DNA of 64,000 bases from Saccharobesus litoralis (GTDB lineage Bacteria > Pseudomonadota > Gammaproteobacteria > Enterobacterales > Alteromonadaceae), in NCBI RefSeq assembly GCF_003063625.1, contig NZ_CP026604.1, forward strand, positions 1,984,001 to 2,048,000, given 5' to 3'. Positions 1 to 7,460 of the stretch are shown here, one piece after another; the first letter of the stretch is position 1; every line of letters begins with the position of its first letter. The position numbers and the translations under genes are program-made. The notes beneath the pieces were generated by a model. It saw only the letters and a program-made list of their open reading frames with translations, searched no databases and was not told where the DNA came from.

Positions 1-1
1 A

Positions 2-1099
2 AAACACCCAACTTGGCCGACAGAATGGAAGCAACATTCAATTATGATGGCGTGGCAAGATTGGATGTATACTGGTGATCGTGAATCTTTAGCTAATCAT
101 TACCGAGTGTTAAAAGAGGACAAAAGCTTTTTGTCTTTGCAGAACGAGTTGGGTCTATTGCAAACTTTTCCACCAACTAAAAATCGTCGTAAACCAGGAG
201 AAAGTCGAGACATAGTTGATTGGCCGCCGAATGAACGTGACGGTTATGACTTTAAACCGGTTAATACCGTTGTTAATGCATTTCACTATTTGAATTTACA
301 GCAAATGGCCGACATTGCGTTGGTACTAGGGAAAAACACTGATGCACAAATGTATAAACAGCGGGCGGAAAAACTTCATTTTGCTTTTAACCATAACTTG
401 TTTAACCAAAAAACCGGATTGTATGTAGACGGTTTGGGCTCAAGTCATAGCTCGGCTCACGCTAATATTTTACCTTTGGCCGTTGGCTTAGTGCCGGCCA
501 ATAAACAAGCTAAAATCATTACGTTTTTGAAAAGCAAAAAGATGGCGGTGAGCGTTTATTTTGCGCAATATTTAATGGAAGCGCTTTATCAAAATCAGCA
601 AGCTGACTACGCGTTATCGTTATTAACCTCAACGGAGTTACGTAGTTGGTACAACATGATCCGAGTTGGTTCCACTATTACCCTAGAAGCTTGGGATGAT
701 CAGTTTAAACCTAATCAAGATTGGAACCACGCTTGGGGGGCAGTGCCAGGAAATATTGTTGGGCGCTTTATATTAGGCGTAACACCATTGACTGCTGGGT
801 TTGAGCAATTTGTTATTGCGCCACAACTCGGAGGGTTACAGTTTGCTAAAGGAAAAGTACCGACAATCAAAGGCGCCGTTTATGTTGATGTTGAACAGCA
901 AAGCGACAATAAATTAAGCATTACTATCGATATTCCCAACAACAGCCGCGCGAAAGTTGTCGCCCCAATTTTAACCGGTAAAACGATAAAAGCTGTTTTA
1001 GTTGGAGGAGAAGCAATCGCCTTTGATGCTAATTCAGGACAGTTAGGTAATGATCTATTTAGCCCAGGCCATTATCATATTGAAGTGAGCTACCAGTAG
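2..1099 (+). CDS. Alpha-L-rhamnosidase-like (GH78 family), C-terminal part, 5' truncated by window edge
   Basis: The reading frame is open from base 2 and enters the window in mid-gene; the ATG at 44 is internal. The visible 366 residues form the end of an (alpha/alpha)6 barrel followed by the small C-terminal beta-sandwich of GH78 enzymes. Support comes from the run MAWQDWMYTGD near the start, LEAWDD (the Glu is in the place of the usual catalytic base), DWNHAWGAVPGN, and the following GVTPL...F...IAPQ segment. GH78 enzymes release alpha-L-rhamnose. The rest of the locus (sulfatase, lyases, GH105, more rhamnosidases) agrees with a rhamnose-containing algal polysaccharide as substrate. The signal peptide and catalytic acid lie outside the window, so localisation is unknown. 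A related six-hairpin glycosidase family is the main alternative. Confidence 0.8.
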   Translation, partial: KHPTWPTEWKQHSIMMAWQDWMYTGDRESLANHYRVLKEDKSFLSLQNELGLLQTFPPTKNRRKPGESRDIVDWPPNERDGYDFKPVNTVVNAFHYLNLQQMADIALVLGKNTDAQMYKQRAEKLHFAFNHNLFNQKTGLYVDGLGSSHSSAHANILPLAVGLVPANKQAKIITFLKSKKMAVSVYFAQYLMEALYQNQQADYALSLLTSTELRSWYNMIRVGSTITLEAWDDQFKPNQDWNHAWGAVPGNIVGRFILGVTPLTAGFEQFVIAPQLGGLQFAKGKVPTIKGAVYVDVEQQSDNKLSITIDIPNNSRAKVVAPILTGKTIKAVLVGGEAIAFDANSGQLGNDLFSPGHYHIEVSYQ

Positions 1100-1149
1100 T
1101 CGCAATGAATAAGAATCAATACGAGTAAATAATAAGCAACGAGAATCAA

Positions 1150-1617
1150 ATGACACCAGGTATAAACGCGGCTAAAAAAGCCAAAATTAGCCACAACATT
1201 CATGAATATTCGCATGATTCGGCTAGCGAATCTTACGGCTTAGAAGCCGCAGAAAAGCTAGGTATTGCCCAGGAGCGTGTATTTAAAACCTTGGTCGTCA
1301 GCCTTGAAGGCAAAGAACTGGCGGTAGGGGTGATCCCCGTTGCTTGCAAACTTAGCATGAAGCAAATCGCCAAGTCCGCTAGTGCCAAAAAAGCGAAAAT
1401 GGCTGAACCGGCGGAAGTCGAGCGTTCAACAGGCTATATACTGGGCGGTGTCAGCCCGCTAGGGCAAAAGAAACGCCTAAAAACCTTTATTGATATTTCA
1501 GCTCAGCAGTACGAAACAGTTTTTGTGAGTGCAGGGCGCAGAGGGCTTGAGATAGAACTGAGCCCGAATGATTTAGTTAAGCTTACCAACGCTAAGTTTG
1601 CTGAAATTACGGCCTAG
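1150..1617 (+). CDS. ybaK: Cys-tRNA(Pro)/Cys-tRNA(Cys) deacylase YbaK
   Basis: This 155-residue protein matches the YbaK/EbsC family in full length. YbaK hydrolyses cysteine mischarged on tRNA(Pro), a trans-editing step in the cytoplasm. Lys46 in RVFKTLV aligns with the essential lysine of the family, and the glycine-rich stretch GYILGGVSPLGQKK is a family hallmark. It lies 50 bp downstream of the GH78 fragment on the same strand. It is a housekeeping gene that merely adjoins the polysaccharide locus, so a functional link is unlikely. Confidence 0.93.
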   Translation: MTPGINAAKKAKISHNIHEYSHDSASESYGLEAAEKLGIAQERVFKTLVVSLEGKELAVGVIPVACKLSMKQIAKSASAKKAKMAEPAEVERSTGYILGGVSPLGQKKRLKTFIDISAQQYETVFVSAGRRGLEIELSPNDLVKLTNAKFAEITA

Positions 1618-1670
1618 TACGTTTTAAAATGAATTGGGTGCAATAATTAAGCTCAACGGAAACAATAGTT

Positions 1671-2558
1671 TTATATCGATTTTGCCGCGGCTCTGTATTT
1701 AACAGGAGATTGGCCTTGTACTTTCTTAAAAATACGACTGAAATAATATGGGTCTTGGTAACCTAACTGTTCAGCAATATCACGTATGCTTAGGTTGGTT
1801 TGGTATAATTGCTCACAGGCTTTGCGCATCTTTAATTGTATATAATAAGCGGTGGGGGATTGGTTGGTGCGCTCGCGAAACAGCTTACTGTAATGCGCCA
1901 CACTTTGCCCCGCTTGTGCGGCTAAATCACTAAGCGGGATCGCCATATCTAAATGCTTTTCCATAAATTTAATGCTGGCGTTAATCCCATCTTCTTTGAG
2001 TTTGTGCTTAATGTTGGTCAAACCATGATTAAGCTTAATACGACTTAATAAACGGATTAATTCTGCTGACATTGCAAATAAACCTGCTTCAGAATGGTTG
2101 TAGTTTAAGCAAACATAAACATCTTCAAAGGCTTGGCGCATCGCCTGAATATCGGCAACAAAACGCAATGGTTTTACCAGATCCACCTCCAAATTTATTA
2201 GATGATTTTTCACTTGTCGGCCATCGAAATGGATCCAAAATAAAGACCAAGGGTCGTGTTTGTCAGCTTGATAGACATGAGGCGTTTTAGGTGGAATTAA
2301 TACAGCACAACCGGCTTTTACTTCAAAAGTAATATCATCCAGTTTTAACCAACCTGTGCCTTTTAAACAGTATATTAGAATGGCTTGTTCTACACCCTCA
2401 CGACGCGCAACATAATGATTCGGCGCAGACGGATAAGCACCCAGGTGCGTTACATAAAGCTGGCTGATCACCTCTGATTCTCTGCACCTTTGGATGGCAG
2501 CAGGAGGAAGAATCACTAATCGTTGGCGGGGAAAGCCATCTTCAACTCTAAAAACCAT
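1671..2558 (-). CDS. AraC-family transcriptional regulator
   Basis: The protein has an N-terminal cupin-type sensor domain (about residues 20-160; motif IPPKTPHVYQ) and a C-terminal double helix-turn-helix domain (about 190-290) ending in YFSRIFKKVQGQSPVKYR, typical of AraC/XylS. I prefer the ATG at 2558; an upstream TTG at 2564 would add two residues. It is divergent from the MFS transporter gene that starts 150 bp away, so it probably senses a sugar and activates the transporter-DUF5107-GH2 operon. Rhamnose or a related monosaccharide is a plausible effector from context, but the sequence alone does not identify it. Confidence 0.9.
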   Translation of the reverse strand: MVFRVEDGFPRQRLVILPPAAIQRCRESEVISQLYVTHLGAYPSAPNHYVARREGVEQAILIYCLKGTGWLKLDDITFEVKAGCAVLIPPKTPHVYQADKHDPWSLFWIHFDGRQVKNHLINLEVDLVKPLRFVADIQAMRQAFEDVYVCLNYNHSEAGLFAMSAELIRLLSRIKLNHGLTNIKHKLKEDGINASIKFMEKHLDMAIPLSDLAAQAGQSVAHYSKLFRERTNQSPTAYYIQLKMRKACEQLYQTNLSIRDIAEQLGYQDPYYFSRIFKKVQGQSPVKYRAAAKSI

Positions 2559-2709
2559 GTTCAATCCTAATCACGTAATGGTCACCTAACACTCACATAA
2601 TTTCAAATAATAACATAATCCATCTTTTTAGAGCGAATTAGCCATTCAAGTTAAGGTTAATGAAGTGTTAAATACTTACTATGAACCTAACTTAATGAAG
2701 TAAAACATT

Positions 2710-4191
2710 TTGGCTAACAGTGAAATAAATAACATTCAGCAATTGGACAGGCATCCCCAAATGGCTTCAGCCTACAATCTGACGTTTATTGGCATGATCA
2801 GTCTTGTCGCAGCAATGGGAGGCCTACTGTTTGGCTACGACTGGGTAGTCATTGGCGGGGCAAAACCTTTTTACGAAGCTTATTTTAATATTGGTGGAGA
2901 GGGACAAGCTTGGCTAGCAGGTTGGGCAATGAGCTCGGCCTTGGTGGGGTGCTTAGCAGGCGCGCTGTTATCAGGTTTAATAACAGACAAATTAGGCCGT
3001 AAAAAAGTACTCATTATTGCCGCAGCACTCTTCACTATATCAGCCATATGGACTGCTCTGACCCAAGGTTTTAACGAATTTATATTGGCACGCATAGTGG
3101 GTGGTATCGCGATAGGTCTAGCGTCAAATGTATCACCTATGTACATCGCAGAAATCGCGCCGGCTTCTCTTCGAGGGCGCTTCGTGTCAATAAATCAGCT
3201 AACAATCGTGTTAGGTGTATTGGCCGCGCAAATTGTAAATTGGCTTATCTACAGCTCAAATCCGATAGATACAGAAGGTACAACAGAGCTAATTATCAAT
3301 TCTTGGAATGGACAAATTGGCTGGCGCTGGATGTTCGCTGCCGAAGCCGTACCTGCTTTGCTTTTTTTACTTCTGACCCTGTGTATTCCTGAATCACCAA
3401 GATGGCTGATAACAAAGCAGCAAACAGATCAAGCTTTTAATACCCTAGAAAAAATTGGTGGTCACGCCTATGCCAATATCGAGCTGAATAAGATCAAGCA
3501 AACACTCGCGCAGCCATTGCAAACCAAGCCATCGCCAACCAAGCCATGTAAAACACTGGCTATATCACAGCTGCGCAGTGCAAAGCTGGCCAAAATAATA
3601 GGCTTAGGCATTTTTATTGCGGTGTTTCAGCAATGGTGCGGCATCAATGTCATTTTTAATTACGCTCAAGAAATCTTTGTGCAGGCAGGCTACGACGTCA
3701 GCGGCATGATGTTTAACATCGTGATCACTGGCGCAGTCAATCTGCTATTTACCTTAGCCGCCATGAAAACAGTTGATCGCTGGGGGCGCAGGCCTCTCAT
3801 GCTATTTGGCTCAGCCAGCTTAATGATCACCTATGCGGTACTAGGAGCATGCTACTACTTTGCATTGCAAGGTGTCGTCGTGCTGATTGTCGTTTTAATT
3901 GCTATCGCCTGTTATGCCATGACCTTGGCTCCCATTACTTGGGTTTTGTTATCCGAAATGTTCCCCAATCGCATTCGTGGTGCGGCAATGAGTGTATGTG
4001 TCAGCGCATTATGGATTGCAAGTTTCGGGTTAACCGTAACCTTTAAACCCATCAATGCCACATTAGGCGCAGCAGGTACATTCTGGCTGTACGGTTTTAT
4101 CTGCTTAATCGGCTTTTTCGTGATTAAAACCCTGGTTCCCGAAACTAAAGGTAAATCGTTGGAAGATATCGAACAGCAATTTGTTGATTAA
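2710..4191 (+). CDS. MFS sugar porter (sugar:H+ symporter)
   Basis: This inner-membrane transporter of about 490 residues has 12 predicted membrane segments and the sugar-porter signatures in order: LLFGYDWVVIGG in TM1, DKLGRKK after TM2, the PMYIAEIAPASLRG motif, PESPRWL before the central loop, DRWGRRP in the second half, and PETKGKSLEDIE at the C-terminus. The frame allows a TTG start at 2710 or an ATG at 2761; the ATG leaves a short tail before TM1 and is also plausible. It is the first gene of an apparent operon with the DUF5107-TPR and GH2 genes. It probably imports a monosaccharide released from the polysaccharide. Substrate identity (rhamnose, xylose or another) cannot be read from the sequence. 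Confidence 0.93.
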   Translation: MANSEINNIQQLDRHPQMASAYNLTFIGMISLVAAMGGLLFGYDWVVIGGAKPFYEAYFNIGGEGQAWLAGWAMSSALVGCLAGALLSGLITDKLGRKKVLIIAAALFTISAIWTALTQGFNEFILARIVGGIAIGLASNVSPMYIAEIAPASLRGRFVSINQLTIVLGVLAAQIVNWLIYSSNPIDTEGTTELIINSWNGQIGWRWMFAAEAVPALLFLLLTLCIPESPRWLITKQQTDQAFNTLEKIGGHAYANIELNKIKQTLAQPLQTKPSPTKPCKTLAISQLRSAKLAKIIGLGIFIAVFQQWCGINVIFNYAQEIFVQAGYDVSGMMFNIVITGAVNLLFTLAAMKTVDRWGRRPLMLFGSASLMITYAVLGACYYFALQGVVVLIVVLIAIACYAMTLAPITWVLLSEMFPNRIRGAAMSVCVSALWIASFGLTVTFKPINATLGAAGTFWLYGFICLIGFFVIKTLVPETKGKSLEDIEQQFVD

Positions 4192-4224
4192 ACACAATCA
4201 CTTATTTAACAACAGGTTTAAAAA

Positions 4225-7200
4225 ATGAATTTAGTCAAAACCGTTAGGCAAGTTCTTACCTTGCCTACCTATCCGCTTGGCGAGCCAGAGCGCAACCCAT
4301 TATTTTTTGAAAAGCGGGTATATCAAGGCTCTTGTGGCAAAGTCTACCCAGTTCCCTTTATTGACAAGGTATATGACAAAGCTGAACCACAAGATTACGA
4401 CTCAGTGACTTTAGAAAATGACTTTGTCCGACTTGTCCTGCTGCCAGAGATCGGAGGGCGCATTTTACTGGGTCAAGATAAGGTCAATAACGATTATGAT
4501 TTTTTCTATCGACAAGATGAAATTAAACCGGCTTTAGTTGGACTGGCTGGCCCGTGGATTTCAGGTGGGGTTGAATTTAATTGGCCACAACACCATAGGC
4601 CTGGAACTTTTATGCCAACTGACGTCCATATTGAACGTGAAGCAAGTGGTGCGCAAACCGTGTGGATGTCAGAGCATGATCCGCTTAATCGAATGAAAGG
4701 GATGCATGGCATAAGATTACAACCGAATAGTGCCTTAGTTGAACTCAAAGCAAGGCTTTACAACCGTACCCCTCTTACACAAACGTTTTTATGGTGGGCC
4801 AATGTAGCAGCGGAAGTGCATGACAACTTTCAAAGCTTCTTTCCACCAGATGTTCACTATGTTGCTGATCATGCCGTGCGGGCGTTAAGCAGTTTTCCGG
4901 TAGCCAACAACCATTATTATGGCGTTGATTATGAAAATCGCCCCGGCGCTAACGATTTAAGTCTATACAAAAATATACCGGTTCCAACCAGTTACATGGT
5001 TTGTGACACCCAATATGACTTTTTTGGTGGCTATGACTTTGATGCCGAAGGTGGATTTATTCACGTTGCCAATAAGCATATTGCGCCCGGTAAAAAACAA
5101 TGGACTTGGGGTAATGAAGAATTTGGCTGGGCATGGGATAGAGAGCTAACAGATAGGGTAGGTCCAACAGGAAAACCCGCCCCTTATGTTGAACTAATGG
5201 CGGGCGTTTACACCGATAACCAGCCCGATTTTACCTATTTATTGCCGTATGAAACCAAAACATTTTCGCAATACTGGTGGCCTTATAAAAAAATAGGCCC
5301 TGTACAAAATGCCAATAAAGATGCTGCTGTGCGTTTAGTCAAAAACAACGATGGTACGCTCGATTTAGGTGCGGTCGCGTCGCGTGAGTTTAGCCAAGCG
5401 CGGATCGTTCTAACACAAGGCAACAAGGTATTAATAGACGAAACGGTTTTATTAAGCCCCGAACAGCCGTGGCATAGGCCAAATAGCAAGGTGATTTATA
5501 GTGACTTCTACGCGCTTGAACTGGCAATCGAAGGGATCATTGCTTATCAACCAGTAGATGTAGACACATTATCCCAAAATCGAAACCAAGCATCAGAACC
5601 GCCATTACCTGAAAAGATTAAGTCTATCGATGAATTGTTTTTAACTGCTGAACACTTAGAGCAATACCGTCATCCGACGCGCTATCCTGAATTGTATTGG
5701 GATGAAATACTAAAACGTGATCCATTAGATGCACGAACTCATATTGCATACGGCAAAAAGCAGTTAAGCCGAGGCCTATTCAACACCGCGGCTGACCATT
5801 TTAAAAACGCGATCTCGCGTTTAACCTTGCGTCATCCTAACCCCTGTACAGGTGAAGCTCACTATTACCTTGGTTTAGTGCTGCGCCTGCAAGGCAACTT
5901 AAGTCAATCATACCAAGCATTCTATAAAGCCACTTGGAACTACGAATGGCGCGCAGCCGCTTATCATGAGCTTGCTCTGTTAGATTGCCAAAAAGGCCAG
6001 TTTCAGCAAGCGTTAGAGCATGTTAACTTGTCTCTGGATACCAATCGCCAAAACAATAAAGTGCAGGTATTAAAAGCGCTTGTCTTACAAAAGCTCGGCG
6101 AGGACTATGGTTCAGATTTAAACGCACTATTAGCACAAGACCCACTCGATCATTGGGCCAGATACGTGTCAGGCGATATCGAGGGCATGTTAGAAAAATC
6201 TCGAAATGATGCGCAAACCATACTGGATCTGGTTTATGATTTTGTTGATGCGGGCTTTCGCCAAGAGGCTATTTCTTTGCTGGAATTGCACCATCAGCAT
6301 AAAGTGCAAGAGGTTGCTGTACCCAATCCACTGCAAAAATCACAGCTTACCCACTATGTGTATGCTTGGCTAACAAAAGACTTAACCAACTTAGAAAAAG
6401 CGCGTTCATTAAACTGTGATTATCTTTTTCCATCGCGCTTACATGATCAAATTATGTTGGAGTGGGCGCTAGCGCAACCCGGTGACGACCACAACGCTGC
6501 ATTTGGCTTAGGAAATTACTATTACGATAAAAAACGTCATCAAGAAGCAATTGCGGTTTGGCAACAAGCGGCAACCACCGCCACCGTATGGCGCAATTTA
6601 GGTATCGCCTATTGGAACGTAAATCACGATGGTGAAGCGGCGCGCCAAGCTTATCAAACTGCGTTGTCGCTAGAGCCGAACAACCCTCGTATTTTTTCAG
6701 AATTCGACCAATTACGGGAAAAACTAGCAGATGATGTACACGACAGATTAAGCAGCTTACTCAACAATATTGAGCTAGTTAACCAGCGTGATGATTGCGC
6801 AGTCGCACTCGCCAAACTATACAACGACACCCATCAACCAGAAAAAGCACTAAACTGGTTAAAAAGCCGCCGGTTTCATCCATGGGAAGGCGGTGAGGGT
6901 AAGGTGTTAAAACAATACACCACAGCCCATTTGCTTTGCGGACAAAAAGCATTAGCTAAAGGCGATGCGGCTCGCGCACTTAGCTTTTTTACCTCGGCAA
7001 TGCAGCCTCAAGAAAACTTAGGCGAAGCCTATCATTTACTGCAAGCCAAAGCCGATGTGACCTATTGGCAAGGTAAAGCCTACCAAGCACTGGGGCAAGA
7101 AGAACAAGCTCGGGCTTGCTTTAGCCAAAGCGCCAATGAAGCGGGAGATTTTCTCGCGATGGCAGTGGCTGAATACTCAGAGCTGACTTATTACCGTGGC

Positions 7201-7455
7201 TTGTCATTATTAGAGTTAGGACAAATACAACAAGCTAAAGCCTTGTTTAACCGATTTAAAACCTATGCAGAGCAGCAGTTACACGAGCCTGCAAGCATTG
7301 ATTACTTTGCCACTTCGCTACCACTGCTGTTGGTATTTGAAGATGACTTAGACAAAACCAAACAACACGAAATGAAAAAACTCATTGCTTTGGCGGACAA
7401 AGGTTTAAAGACAGTCGCCTCCTTTGAACATTCGTTAAGCACTATCGGAGCATAA
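4225..7455 (+). CDS. DUF5107 domain protein with C-terminal TPR repeats
   Basis: This is a large protein of 1076 residues without a signal peptide or membrane segments, hence probably cytoplasmic. Residues about 30-350 resemble the DUF5107 domain, a galactose-mutarotase-like beta-sandwich (PEIGGRILLGQDK, GPWISGGVEFNWPQHH, and a Trp/Asn-rich core). From about residue 490 to the end the protein is helical with TPR-like units such as GEAHYYLGLVLRLQG and WRNLGIAYWNVNHDGEA. It starts 33 bp after the MFS transporter and ends 5 bp before the GH2 gene, so the three are co-transcribed. DUF5107 proteins recur in polysaccharide loci but no biochemical role is established to my knowledge. A sugar-acting (epimerase- or hydrolase-like) role is inference only. 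Confidence 0.85.
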   Translation: MNLVKTVRQVLTLPTYPLGEPERNPLFFEKRVYQGSCGKVYPVPFIDKVYDKAEPQDYDSVTLENDFVRLVLLPEIGGRILLGQDKVNNDYDFFYRQDEIKPALVGLAGPWISGGVEFNWPQHHRPGTFMPTDVHIEREASGAQTVWMSEHDPLNRMKGMHGIRLQPNSALVELKARLYNRTPLTQTFLWWANVAAEVHDNFQSFFPPDVHYVADHAVRALSSFPVANNHYYGVDYENRPGANDLSLYKNIPVPTSYMVCDTQYDFFGGYDFDAEGGFIHVANKHIAPGKKQWTWGNEEFGWAWDRELTDRVGPTGKPAPYVELMAGVYTDNQPDFTYLLPYETKTFSQYWWPYKKIGPVQNANKDAAVRLVKNNDGTLDLGAVASREFSQARIVLTQGNKVLIDETVLLSPEQPWHRPNSKVIYSDFYALELAIEGIIAYQPVDVDTLSQNRNQASEPPLPEKIKSIDELFLTAEHLEQYRHPTRYPELYWDEILKRDPLDARTHIAYGKKQLSRGLFNTAADHFKNAISRLTLRHPNPCTGEAHYYLGLVLRLQGNLSQSYQAFYKATWNYEWRAAAYHELALLDCQKGQFQQALEHVNLSLDTNRQNNKVQVLKALVLQKLGEDYGSDLNALLAQDPLDHWARYVSGDIEGMLEKSRNDAQTILDLVYDFVDAGFRQEAISLLELHHQHKVQEVAVPNPLQKSQLTHYVYAWLTKDLTNLEKARSLNCDYLFPSRLHDQIMLEWALAQPGDDHNAAFGLGNYYYDKKRHQEAIAVWQQAATTATVWRNLGIAYWNVNHDGEAARQAYQTALSLEPNNPRIFSEFDQLREKLADDVHDRLSSLLNNIELVNQRDDCAVALAKLYNDTHQPEKALNWLKSRRFHPWEGGEGKVLKQYTTAHLLCGQKALAKGDAARALSFFTSAMQPQENLGEAYHLLQAKADVTYWQGKAYQALGQEEQARACFSQSANEAGDFLAMAVAEYSELTYYRGLSLLELGQIQQAKALFNRFKTYAEQQLHEPASIDYFATSLPLLLVFEDDLDKTKQHEMKKLIALADKGLKTVASFEHSLSTIGA

Positions 7456-7460
7456 AACTA